Source: Mauremys mutica (Eukaryota; Chordata; Testudines; Geoemydidae). Taken from it: a DNA stretch of 64,000 bases. How positions within the stretch are numbered: the stretch's first letter is position 1; every line of letters begins with the position of its first letter. The stretch lies in NCBI RefSeq assembly GCF_020497125.1, contig NC_059077.1, positions 33,183,340 through 33,247,339 on the forward strand, read 5' to 3'. The translations under genes and the position numbers were made by a program. The notes under the pieces were generated by a model, which worked only from the letters and a program-made list of their open reading frames with translations, was not told the origin of the DNA and did no database searches. Of this stretch, positions 1 to 9,961 are shown piece by piece.

Positions 1-1204
1 CACGCTTTCCCTCCCACTTACTAAATGTTACTGTCTTGCAATTAGTATTTATTAAAGGGATGCAGTGGTACCTGGCATACTCTATTCTATTTTCAACTGC
101 AGAATAATTTTGAATGTTAAGAATGTAAGTTATAGGCCGGGCTAGTAGCACCGCCTAACATTAAGGTTTCCCAGCACCTCCCACTATAAGACCTTGTTGT
201 CAGTTGCTTACAATGTTACCAACAGTTTGGGTTTGGGCTCTGTTTTCATGTTGGGGGTGTCCTTCAAACTAAACTTTTTTGGAAAATTTCAGCCAAAATG
301 GTTAAGCCACTTCCAAGAATGAGGCCAAAGAAAAATATGCTGTTTTGCCCATAATAAATTCTGGCAACCTTTTGAGACCCTCTGCTGCCCCATGCATTTG
401 AGTATGAACTCAAAAAGTGGCAGCAGGGTGGCCTTTGTGTCCGGGATGTGCCTTTTGCTGTCTCAATGAAAATCTGCTCAAATTTGTCCAAGTTATAAAC
501 CTTTGAAAATGTGAAGCTTACAGATCCTCAGACTTGTTAGAGCTTTGCAACTAAAATTCCCCGACTATTCCATCTGCACTGAGCATGCTCCTACTTGGGG
601 ATGAGCAAAATTTCCCTTGCCATCACAGCTCTGGGCTGCTGTGGGCCAGGCACCATAGCTGAGAATAGGGAGCCTGTCTCTCCTGTGCCCTCAATGACAA
701 CACCCCACCCATCCCTCACTGGATCCAGGCAGCAGGAAAGAGGAAATTGTTTTATTTGAGTGCACAGGGCAAAGTACCAGAATTGGGGTGGGAGGAGATG
801 AGGGGGAAGGGAGAATGGGGGAAGCCGATTGAGAGACCCTGGAGGCTGCCAGGGATGACAAATTTGAAATGTGAGTTGAGGTGAGGGTAGAGAATGAAAC
901 TGTCTGGAAAAGGAGTCTCGGGATGGAAATGGGCAGGGATGGACTGGTGGCTGGGGAAAGCATCCTTGGCTAAAATGAGCAACGTGGGGTGATTAGGACT
1001 TGGTGGGCAAAGAGACTGGGACTAGGAATCAGTGAAGTGGAGAGAGGAGTGGAGAAATACTAGCCAGTGAGACATGAGGTGGGTGTAGAACTGAAAGAGG
1101 CTGGACAAGGAGCCTGGGGCATGAGTCACTGAGATTGGATGAGAAGGGCAGATTGGCACTGGGAACCAATGAGGATGGGGAATATGGGGGGAAGAGGAGA
1201 GACA
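1..1204. repeat. Left part of an unclassified long interspersed repeat
   Basis: From about 230 the sequence reads as a repeat with an AT-rich section (ggaaaatttcagccaaaatg) and then, from about 750, a G-rich degenerate array of gactggg/gcaaggagac units. The AT-rich section recurs in degenerate form at 18270-18670, in the same orientation and with shared phrases such as caagttataagcctttgaaa. The repeat continues beyond the hAT insertion at 1213-1911. I cannot assign a class. Positions 1-230 show nothing coding. Confidence 0.55.
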
Positions 1205-1212
1205 GCTTAGAT

Positions 1213-1911
1213 CAGTGGTTTTCAAACTTTTTTCTGGTGACCCAGTTAAAGAAAACTGATGCCTTTGATCCAACAGAGCTGGGGATGAGGGGTTGGGGTG
1301 TGGGAGGGGCTCAGGGCTGGGGTAGAAGGTTGGGGTGAAGTCTGCAAGGTGGGGCTGGAAATGAGGGGTTCAGGGTGTGGGAGGGGGCTCTGCACTGGGA
1401 GTGCAGGCTCTGGGCTGGGGCCAGGGATGAGGGGTTTGGTGTGCAGGAAGGGGTTTCAAGTTTGGGGGTCTCAGGGCTGGGGCAGGGGATTGGGGCACAG
1501 ACTTACCTCCAGTGGCTCCCACTCAGTGGTACAGCCAGGGTGCAGAGGCAGGCTTCCTGCCTGTCCTGGCACCACAGACCACACTGAGCCTCAGAAGTGA
1601 CCAGCAGGTCTGGCTCCGCGTGGCTCTCCCACAGGCACTGTCCAAACCAACCAATGGGAGTGTGGAGTCAGTGCTCAGGCTGCATGTGGAGCTCTGTGGC
1701 CCTGCTGCCTAGGAGCTGGACCTGCTGCTGGCCACTTCCAGGGCACAGTGCGGTGTCAGAACAGGTAGGGACTAGCCTGCCTTAGCCGGGCAGCACAGCT
1801 GACAGGACTTCTAATGTCCTGGTTGGCAGTGCTGACCAGAGCTGCCATGACCCAGTGCCTTACATTCCACGACCCAGTACTGGGTCATGACCTGCAGTTT
1901 GAAAACCACTG
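1213..1911. mobile_element. hAT-type MITE with perfect 8-bp target duplication
   Basis: The terminal inverted repeats begin CAGTGGTTTTCAAACT and end AGTTTGAAAACCACTG. The flanking sequence GCTTAGAT occurs at 1205-1212 and again at 1912-1919, a perfect 8-base duplication diagnostic of hAT transposition. The 699-base interior is G-rich, with gaggggttcaggg-type low-complexity repeats and no transposase frame, so it is non-autonomous. It sits inside the G-rich array of the surrounding repeat. Confidence 0.93.
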
Positions 1912-1919
1912 GCTTAGAT

Positions 1920-2260
1920 GATGAGTTGGGAGGGAGGAACTGGGACTGGCTGGGCAAAGAGACCAATTGAAAGGAACTGGGGAGGGTTGGAAGGGAACTA
2001 GGAATGGCTGGGCAAGGAGACTGGGTGTGAGGGAGGGACTGTAACTTGGTGTCTGGAGTGGGGGATGAGGACTTGCTGGACAAGGAGCCTGGGATGTGAA
2101 ACCTGAGGAATAAAGACCAGGAATTTCTAAGTGAGGAGACCGAGACTGGAATAAGAAGCCTAGGGTAGAGAAGTGATAGGACTGAGACAAGGACAGGTTG
2201 GAGGGGAATAGGCAAAAGGGGTCAAGGTTGGGGGAATGGGTAGAAGAGTCTGAGCCCACT
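1920..2260. repeat. Right part of the interrupted G-rich repeat
   Basis: The degenerate array resumes right after the hAT copy, with units such as ggactggctgggcaaagaga, and fades out near 2260. The stretch 2260-2690 is AT-rich with no recognisable feature. Confidence 0.5.
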
Positions 2261-2689
2261 AGAGCCTGCTCCTCTCTATAGCCTGGAACAGAAGCTAAGA
2301 TTCTTGAGTCTCACCATCCCTCTGCTGTAAGCAAATATCTGTAAAACTGGCAGTGTTCCATCCCCCTCTAATGCTGGTCCATATAGAGGATGACAACCTA
2401 TTACTGCTATCAGTTACTCTGTTAACCCAAGTCTGTGGGGCAGATCTAAAGATTCCAACCTGCTGCTGACCATGTGTGTGTGAATATGATGCCACATAAT
2501 GCAATCTATTTTTTAGTTTGCATTTTTAAGGACCTAGGAAATTACACACAAACTCTACTAAAAATATTACTAAGGTTTCAAAGTCAAGCACTTAAATTAG
2601 GAAATGACAATTAATACTGTCTGTGCATCCTTAATTCAGCCCATTTGTATGTATGGATTGATTATTCATTACATGATCATACTTGCTTC

Positions 2690-3690
2690 TGCCCCAGGCT
2701 TCTCATCCCAGTCTCCTTGACTGTACTAGTCTCACCCCTCCAGGCTCCGTGTCCAAGTCCCACCCCACACATTTCCAGTCCCAATCTCCTTGACCAACCA
2801 GTTCCAGTTCTCCCTGCCCTTAGCTCCTATCTGATCGATCTCTTGCCCCACCACTGACATCCCATCTCCCCCTGACCTCCCATCACATACCCTCTCTACC
2901 CATGTTCCTTGTCCACACAGACAACTAGTCCCAGTGTCTCTTCCTGGGCTTCTTGTCCTAACTCCAGTCTTTCTGTTAGGTTCTATGGAAGCTAGAAGCT
3001 GGGGTCTGCAGGATTGCCAACACCTCCATGCCACTACCTGGCAGCCATGATAGGGCAGTATACATCTCCACTTGAACCCTGTGGAGACAAACACCTTGGA
3101 AGGCTTCCCTTGTGGCCCCTGATTGGTCCAGGTGCCTTATTTAAGCCCAGGAGGAATTCCAGGAAGTGTCTGTGCAATCAGGTGGACTCCCCTGCCAGCT
3201 ATAGTTATGGACCTGCCTCTCAGATAGAGCTGGGGTCAGAAGTCAAAGAGCAAACTCCTGGTTCCTGACCCTTGGCTCTGACTCCTGGTTCTTGACTCCA
3301 GCTCCAACCTTTGATGTGGTTCCTGCCCTCGGACTGCTATTGCTCCGACCACTGGGCCTAACCACCCAAGCTCCAGTCATGACAATTGTCCCCATAGTTT
3401 AGTCCCAGTCAACTTGCCCAGCCAGTCCCAGTTGTCCCTCTGCACTCCAGGTCTTTGTCAGACCTGTCTCCTTTCCCCCTGCATCTCCAATTCAAAAGTT
3501 TCAACATTTTTAGTTTCAAAAAAATTCAGCCTGAGGTAATCAGACACTCAGCATGGAAAAGTTCAGCCTGAAGTGTTTGGCAAAATTGTGAACAACTGCA
3601 GTCTTAAAGGGAAGTGTCAGGCTGCCTTAATAGGTTGTTACAAGCCCCACCTATAATCATACTAAGTATAGCTGACATGTTGCCATCACA
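2690..3690 (-). repeat. Inverted copy of the same repeat, interrupted by an LTR-like piece
   Basis: C-rich phrases such as cccagtctccttga (2708) and gtcccagttgtccct (3425) are the complement of the G-rich array at 750-2250. The AT-rich tail at 3497-3620 (tttcaacatttttagtttc) corresponds to the other section. The copy therefore lies in opposite orientation to the one at the left edge. Positions about 3000-3385 do not belong to it and look like a separate insertion. Confidence 0.45.
3000..3385 (+). repeat. LTR-retrotransposon-like fragment
   Basis: A TATA-like ccttatttaagcc at 3137 is followed by a long series of ctgactcc/tggttcctgac units and ends near gctccgaccactgggcc. The same layout (gccctatttaacctc, then gactccagcctgactctg units) recurs at 19891-20310. 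This looks like an LTR or 5' region of a Gypsy-type element, but no coding part is present and the class is inferred. Confidence 0.4.
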
Positions 3691-4213
3691 TCCCTAAGAA
3701 TGCTGCAGGATTGCCTATTTCTGAAGCATAATTTTCTGGAGGCCCTCCAAGCAGCATGTCAGTGGGTTTCCCTTCTTACATGCGCACGTTTTTTTAAACT
3801 CCTACATGCCTATGAATTCATATACACATGCACACAGCATTTATTTATATACCTGTGTTCACACAAGCCATTCAATCTTTTGCATACTCTCACCATTTAA
3901 GTCTGAGGTTTTAATTGTCTAATAAGATTAAAAATTTTAATAGACCTGGAAATCAATATGTATTCACTACATCTATTCAGTTTAAGATAGATTTGGAAAG
4001 CTACCAATATATCTTTTCTAACAAGTTCCCACTGCCCTCCCTGAATTGTCAAGGTTTCAGCAAACTCAATAGACCTGTCTCTTCCTAGAATAGAAAAATA
4101 CATATTTATAATTTAGCTCAGGAGGTGTTTATTAGAAGCCAAACCTTTTTGGTCTGGTTATTTTATCTTTATTGAATTGTTCTAAAGGTAAAGATAAGAC
4201 AGTCACTATCATG

Positions 4214-4328
4214 TAGGGTGACCAGACAACAAATGTGAAATCAGGACAGGGAGTGGGAGGTAATAGCCTATATAAGAGAACCCCAAATTGGGACTGTCTA
4301 TATAAAATCGGGACATCAGGTCACCCTA
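4214..4328. mobile_element. Mariner-like palindromic MITE
   Basis: Near-perfect inverted ends TAGGGTGACCAGACA and ATCAGGTCACCCTA enclose 115 bases. The internal phrase gggactgtctatataaaatc mirrors the left half. TA at both ends suggests the TA target typical of Tc1/mariner elements. Another copy's left end appears at about 33918. It sits in the SLC38A9 intron, 40 bases from the 3' end of the coding exon. Confidence 0.8.
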
Positions 4329-4366
4329 CTATTATGATCACTGTATAAGGTTACACTGCCCCTCAC

Positions 4367-4514
4367 CTCTTGCATTTTAGGTCTGCTGGATTAAACTGAA
4401 TGCTCATGATTCCATAATCACTTTCATCACCTCCAACAGGGATCAGGAGAGGTTTGGTATCCTCTTCCAGATTTGAAGAATGCATTTCTTCTAGATCCTG
4501 TAAATTATTCTGAC
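4367..4514 (-). CDS. SLC38A9: SLC38A9 coding exon with presumed start codon
   Basis: SLC38A9 is the lysosomal amino-acid transporter-like arginine sensor that signals to mTORC1 through Ragulator and Rag GTPases. Read on the minus strand, the exon is bounded by an acceptor (cttgtttag at 4515-4523) and a donor GTGAGG at 4366-4361. It is open in the frame that leaves two bases at the 3' end. Its last residues, MSIQFNPADLKCKR, resemble the vertebrate SLC38A9 N-terminal motif MNIQFEPSDLRSKR, directly upstream of the family's next exon. The ATG at 4485-4483 lies 26 codons before MSIQF, close to the 24 codons in the human protein, so I take it as the start. It gives 39 codons plus two bases, acidic and disordered, with no membrane segment, as expected of the cytosolic N-terminal domain. 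The frame stays open upstream of the ATG, so a longer N-terminus is possible. The following exons lie left of the window. Confidence 0.82.
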
Positions 4515-5331
4515 CTAAACAAGTGAAACAAGACAATTATAATTAGTAATTAAGGTCCTGTTATGAGTTTGGCATGGGCAGAAGCCTGCATACATATAGA
4601 GTCCAGGTGGTACAAGGGAGGCAGAAAGCCAACTTAACTAGCTACCTGGTAATTCCCCTTTCATAAAAGGAACTTAGTTGGTGGTGGATAGCTGGCATAG
4701 TGTGCCTCTACAGCATGCTTCTGCTACCAGTGTAGGGATGCTGCCAGAATACCAGTACTCTCCAGTTGCTGGAATAGCCATGCATAAATTAGAGCACCCT
4801 TGCTGAGGACTAGGACTGGTCCCTCCCTAGCTGGTCTCAGAATCCAGTGGCCACCACCACCATTCTTCCCCTTTCCCAGGCTATGCTGATCACAATTGAA
4901 AATCAGGCCCATGGCATTCAAATTAACATTAAATAGGGTGACTTCCTTCTAAGCTTTTGTCATGTTCAGACCTTCATAACATGAGAATCTCTTCTGTTCT
5001 CAAGCTTACACTGGTGTAACTGAAATAAATTCACTTATTTCAATGAAATTACTTTGTTTGCTGCTGTGTAATTGAGAACAGAGTTAATCCCGTTCAGTGG
5101 ACTAAATGCCTTGCTGTTTCATTCCACTAGTGCAAACTTTCCAGAAAATGCATCCTAAAAGTTGCACAAAGATTTCTTGTCTATTTCCCAAAATAAAGAT
5201 CAGATTATGGCAGTATTGTAATATTTCATGTTCAGCCACCACCAAACTAAAAGGAATCAGTTGTCCATATTCCTACTTATCATGGATTATAAACATGTAT
5301 GATAGTTTTGGAAAAGAACCCTGACTAGATT

Positions 5332-5412
5332 CTGATCTTGCATACATTGGTGTAATGCCACTGACTTCAAATGAGTTACACCAGTTTGAAACTAATATAT
5401 CTGGGATCAGAA
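5332..5412. repeat. Old amniote interspersed repeat fragment
   Basis: The phrase gtgtaatgccactgacttcaa, followed by gagttacaccagtttg, recurs in related form at 13044-13110 (actgaactcaatggaaaaac). This is the widespread short amniote repeat with ttgacttcaatggg-type cores. Nearby, 5002-5092 is framed by CTGTTCTCAAGC and AATTGAGAACAG, a small inverted-repeat unit. The class is not determined. Confidence 0.4.
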
Positions 5413-5739
5413 TCCAACTTTAAACACACAAGATTTTATTTTCTTTATTTTGGTTTTCATGTGGAGGCAAGAGAATCTTTGACAATTAATGAGTTAATCA
5501 GAATTGTAGTGGTGTATCAAAGATGACCTGAAGAAATCCCTGAGGGTACAATTTAAATACAAACCATATTCTTTATGCTTTATATTGCACAATATTGGCT
5601 TGAAACAAACAAATGCTTAAGAGCTTAGGTAACAAATACTGTGCATAATTTACACAGACATCTCAGAATTTGGCAGATGTACATCTGAATGTTGAGAGCA
5701 ACATGCAACTCTTCTTACAAATGAGAATCTATCCTACGT

Positions 5740-6345
5740 GTGTTTATTGTGACATCATTCTGCCACAACTGCTTATTAGCCTTCCTTGCACCACTTCCAC
5801 TCAGCCTCTCCCAAAGTGCTCACCACACTCCTCACCTGTTCCATCAAATTTTCCTCCTCTTCCTTCCCTACCCCTCCTTCCAAAAGCATCATCTCCCATT
5901 CCTTGAACCCACCTCTCCTTTGCAGTTCTTTCTCCCCTCACCCTCTTAAATCTATGTATAACTTCTGCAGCCTCTTCTGACTCTTCTTCTCACCTCTGGC
6001 AATCTCTGCCCTAATGCTGGCTGTCATCCCTCTGTTGAATCATTCCGTGCCACCACTGGCTCTGTTCTAACCAATCTGATTGTGCTTATTCCTCTGTTCC
6101 TGCCTCCTTCCTTCCCTGGCTGCTTCTGGAATTGGTAAGTTTTGTAGATGGAGCAGGAATATTTATTATCTCTTCTTGCATCCCCTGAAACCTGGCTCCT
6201 CCCATCTGACATCACCTCTCCTATTGCACCCTGTCATACAGCCTCTTCTGACCTCCCCAAAGTGTCAGCACATGTCAATGTTGGACTCCTAGTTTTTCCA
6301 GCCTTACTACTTCCAATTCCTCCCTCCTATCCTTTTTCAAACACT
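5740..6345 (+). pseudogene. Degenerate LINE fragment with endonuclease-like motif
   Basis: The plus-strand frame around 6190 reads ETWLLPSDITSPIAP, resembling the ETWL motif of the apurinic-type endonuclease of L2/Rex-like LINEs. It is followed by the glycine/serine-rich stretch usual there (VSAHVNVGLLVF). The upstream 450 bases are C/T-rich with stops in all frames. No reverse transcriptase is present. The clade is uncertain. Confidence 0.4.
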
Positions 6346-6350
6346 ACAGG

Positions 6351-6830
6351 CTGGTCTACACTTAAGTCAAGTTGGCTTAACTACAAAAAATCTTGTCCCC
6401 TATGTGATGTAATTAAGCTAACCTAACCCTCAGTGTAGACACCAGCAGGTCAATGGCAGAATTCTTCTGTTGACCTAGCCACCCCCTCTCAGAGGCATAT
6501 TAACTACAGTGATAAAGAATCCCTTCAGTTGCTGCACAACATGCGGCCGGCATGGGCTCACTGTGTGGCCTGTGGGGGTGAGTAGGCAAGCAGTGGGTGA
6601 GGGAGGGGGGCTAAAGAGGCAGGTGGGCAGTGGCAGGGGGTGAGGAGGCAAGCCAGGGGGGTGGGGGGCTGAAGAGGAAAGTGGGCAGTGTGGGGGAGGG
6701 TGTGGCAGCAAGTGAGGTGGGCAGGCAGTGGTGGGGGCTGAAGAGGTGAGCGAGGAGTCAGTGGCTGACCTGTTCTACTGATTTGGTCTGGCTCCCATCA
6801 CCTCTCCAAGGTTTGCAGCTGTCTGGAGGT
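6351..6830. mobile_element. MITE with TGTCTACACT-type end and internal minisatellite
   Basis: The left end CTGGTCTACACTTAAGTC belongs to a family of short elements with ends like GTCTACACT, seen repeatedly in this window. An internal G-rich degenerate tandem repeat occupies about 6550-6750, with units around gggggctgaagaggcaggtg. The right boundary is not clear. Confidence 0.4.
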
Positions 6831-6997
6831 ACCTGCCTCCCATGCCTTCCTCATTCACACCTTATTCATTCAACAGGGCAATTGATTACAAAGTTGGGGG
6901 AAGATCTTATTCTACTTCTAGCAAAAAGATATTTTTCTTTTACCTTAATTATACTACCTTAGGGGCTGGCTTGAACATATTACCAAGGTTCAATACT

Positions 6998-7165
6998 GTT
7001 TCAGTGGGGCAGCACTGGGGAAGGAGGGTTTGTTTCTGTGGGGTGGGAGGTGCTGGGGGGGTGTTTTTGGGGGGCTTGACGGTGGTGGGAGGCTTTGGCC
7101 CTCTGTTTTCTTTGGAGTAATATGGCCCTCGCCACTTTACGAGTTGTGCAGGCCTGCTGTAATGT
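6998..7165 (-). mobile_element. Fragment of a CAGGCCTGCACAA-ended MITE
   Basis: Its right end, gagttgtgcaggcctgctg, is the complement of the left end of the copy at 33689-33914. The body is the complement of that copy too (for example ttgtttctgtggggtggg against ccgccccacggaaacaaa). The other end is missing here. A hAT relation is inferred from the CAG-type end. Confidence 0.6.
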
Positions 7166-7206
7166 CTACTTTACAGCACAGCATAGAAAAGTTAAATGAT
7201 TTACTG

Positions 7207-7848
7207 CAGGGGTTCTCAGACTTTTGCAGGGCTGCCCAGAGGATTCTGGGAGCCTGGGGTCTTTGGTGGGGGGGCCCCTGTTTCAGCAGTAAGTTGGCAG
7301 TGGGGGGTCCTTCCGCTCCAGGACCCGCCGCCAAAGTGCAGCCAGGTCTTCGGGGCACTTCAGCGGCGGGTCCCGGAACGGAAGGGCCCCCCATGCCGAA
7401 TTACTGTCGAAGACCTGGCTGCACTTCGGCAGTGGGTCCCACTTCGGTGGTAATTCGGCGGTGGGGGGTGTCCTCCTGCCCCGGAGTGGAAGGATCCCTC
7501 GCCGGCAAAGAGCGGGAGCAGAAAAAGCTCTGGGGGCCCCCAGAGCGAGTGAAGGACCCCGTTCTGGGGCCCTGAAAAACTCTCATGGGGATCCTTGTGG
7601 GGCCTGGGGCAAATTGCCCCACTTGCCGCCCCCCCCCCTCCGGGCAGCCCTGGACTTCTGTACTGGTGACCCCTTTCACACAACAAGCCTGAGTGTGACC
7701 CCTCCCTTATACATTAAAAACACTTCAACACCATTATAAATGTTGGAGGCAAAGCAGGGTTTGGGGTGGAGGATGACAGCTCACGACCCCTCATGTAACA
7801 CCCTCATGATCCCCTGAGGGGGCCTGCCCCCCCATTTGAGAACCCCTG
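7207..7848. mobile_element. hAT-type MITE (outer element of a nested pair)
   Basis: The ends are CAGGGGTTCTCAGAC and TTTGAGAACCCCTG. ATTTACTG lies on both sides (7199-7206 and 7849-7856), a perfect 8-base target duplication. The element's own sequence is only about 215 bases. The rest is a second hAT inserted next to its left end. No transposase is present. Confidence 0.93.
7227..7652. mobile_element. hAT-type MITE nested inside the element at 7207-7848
   Basis: The ends are CAGGGCTGCCCAGAGG and CCGGGCAGCCCTG. The flanks are GACTTTTG (7219-7226) and GACTTCTG (7653-7660), an 8-base duplication with one later change. Removing the insert restores an uninterrupted outer element. A shorter relative with the same ends is at 23875-24033. 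The GC-rich interior gives several long chance frames on both strands, none with a recognisable product. Confidence 0.93.
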
Positions 7849-7919
7849 ATTTACTGAAAGCTACACAGGATGTCTCTGGAGGAGTCAGGAATAAGAACCT
7901 AGACTACTTATGCCTTGTA

Positions 7920-8130
7920 TCAGAGGGGTAGCCGTGTTAGTCTGGTTCTGTAAAAGCAGCAAAGAATCCTGTGGCACCTTATAGACTAACAGATGTTTTG
8001 CAGTATGAGCTTTCGTGGGTGAATACCCACTTCTTCGGATGCATCCGAAGAAGTGAGTATTCACCCACGAAAGCTCATGCTGCAAAACGTCTGTTAGTCT
8101 ATAAGGTGCCACAGGATTCTTTGCTGTTTT
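7920..8130. mobile_element. Head-to-head hairpin element with hammerhead-ribozyme-like centres
   Basis: Two arms of the same sequence lie in opposite orientation around a centre at about 8040. The 15-base sequence TACTTATGCCTTGTA stands on both sides (7905-7919 and 8131-8145), so the dimer inserted as one unit. Each arm, read outward from the centre, shows a CCGAAGA core, a hairpin (GTGGGT ATTC ACCCAC on the minus-strand arm; one mismatch in the other), and GAAA. This is the layout of a hammerhead ribozyme (CUGANGA, stem II, GAAA) with a damaged first box. Long hairpins, such target duplications and hammerhead motifs are known from Penelope-like retroelements. That classification is inference. 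Confidence 0.8.
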
Positions 8131-8145
8131 TACTTATGCCTTGTA

Positions 8146-9961
8146 GTCCTCTGCTTTAGCTAAAAGACCATCTTCCTTCCTTTTTACAGAATTGTTTTTA
8201 AAGTAGAGATGGATTTTAAACTACAACCCTAGATCCAAACATCTTACATTTTGTAATGGCGGACACTAAACTTGAGTCCTACAATAGTTACACACAATAT
8301 AGGACACTCACTATATTAAATCAGGAAGTTTTTTTTTCAAGAAACAAAGTTACTCAGTTTAGTAGGTTTTGTTGCACAGCAATCTCCTTGCAGCCTTTTT
8401 CAAAGTGATTTTCAGCAGAATGTTTTAAAATATTTATTTGGAGGCAGGTCAGGGAGGGCCCTGATCAGCAAATGGCTTAAACTTTTCTCATGTATAAACT
8501 GATGTGAAAATGAGTGGAGTCCTTGTGGTGTAGGTTTCCACAGATGAAACTAGTGAATACTTGCAGTTTAAAAGGGAGAGAGATGGGAAAGAAATGTACT
8601 ATAAAAACAAACCTGTCAGGATTAAAACAGGAAGAGACAACTTTAATTTAGCCAAAGCTGTATAGAACCAATTGAGTTAGGAGGAAAAGTAAAGCTCAAA
8701 GTTAAAGGATAAATATGCAACTGTTGCTGCTGATATTAATAATGCAGGAATTGTCTTAGTGCTAAAATAACTAAAGCAGTGTTTTTCCAGCCTGGGGGTC
8801 CCTGTTGCTTGTCTAATCCAGTGAAGACATGAGGCAGACAAGACTGGAAATCAGGGGAGCTGAATGACCTTGGGTCTAGTCCATACGCTCTACTTTAACA
8901 CATTTATAGTGAAGGGCAGCTTCTTGAAACTCCTCTTCCTTCTGTGCTCCTGAAGGAGCCCCAAATAGACCTGGGTACAAAGCATGACACTCTGTATCTT
9001 GGGAACACCCTACACCCCCATGTTCATCTTTATAAATGATTGTGTGGTATCAATACAAAGTTTGTCATGTTGGGTGTCTTCAGAAGGCTCATGACACTGA
9101 GCATGGTTGTTATAGTGGTGATACAGTAATTGTTACAGTAATGTTATAGGTTATAATTTCATGTATATAGTTGAGGTTGAAAATGACTTAAAGCAAACCC
9201 ATGCAAAAACTAAGAACAGAGGCAATTCACACCTTGTCAGGGAATGGATGGGACAAGCACAGCCCAGCCTCACAGAAATGATGGACACTGGCTTAGGCAG
9301 CAACAAAATAATCTTACTGCCTCAAGTGAGTCACCCCCTTCTTTTAGTCAGTTTGGAACCACAATGAGGTAGTGCTCACCTGACTGAAGTGGGGGAGGGG
9401 GGCACAAAGCCAAGAGGAAAGAAAGGACATGATAAAAGGGTGAGACATTTGCCATGCTGTCTCTTTTCCACCTACATCTACAGCCACCACCACCAAGCGA
9501 CTGAAATGCTGATCAAAGGGGAGAGCCTGACTGAAAAGTAACCAGCCAGCCTGATGAGAAGCATCTAAGTTTTTAAGGACATTGAAAGTGTTAAGTCTAA
9601 ACCCTTGAATTCTGTATGTGAACATAGTTATAACATGGTTTGGCCTTCTCCACAATGAATGACAGGACTATGAGATTTGTCTACACTATGAATTTAGCCT
9701 GTCAGTCATGGGACACAGAGGTGTGTTCTAATTTCTTTTGTTTGTAGTAGGGCTGGGACAACCATTTTATAGAACTGTTTCTAGGGAATAGAGTTACAGC
9801 CTTGCCCTAAGCCATGTAATATTGTTCCCTAAGATGTTATCCGCAGTAGACACGACTGTTAGAACACAGATATCCAACCTGTCATACAACCACACATTGG
9901 AACAGTTAGACTTAATGGCCCTGTCTTCCCTAAAGAATTCTAACAATTCCATTAACAATGG
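8146..9961. other. SLC38A9 intron with no recognised gene
   Basis: This AT-rich intronic sequence has no splice-flanked open frame that I can support. A few degenerate MITE-like pieces occur, such as gatttgtctacactatgaat near 9675 and gcagtagacacgactg near 9845, whose ends resemble the GTCTACACT family. Confidence 0.4.

Noticed and set aside
3897..4103. Minus-strand 68-codon frame near the SLC38A9 exon
   Set aside because: It was considered as the next SLC38A9 exon, but the residues do not match the expected conserved stretch and no fitting acceptor and donor pair is present.
5740..5980. Pro/Ser-rich overlapping frames that could look like a mucin-like gene
   Set aside because: The C/T-rich composition explains three overlapping frames at once, and the region reads as degenerate LINE sequence.
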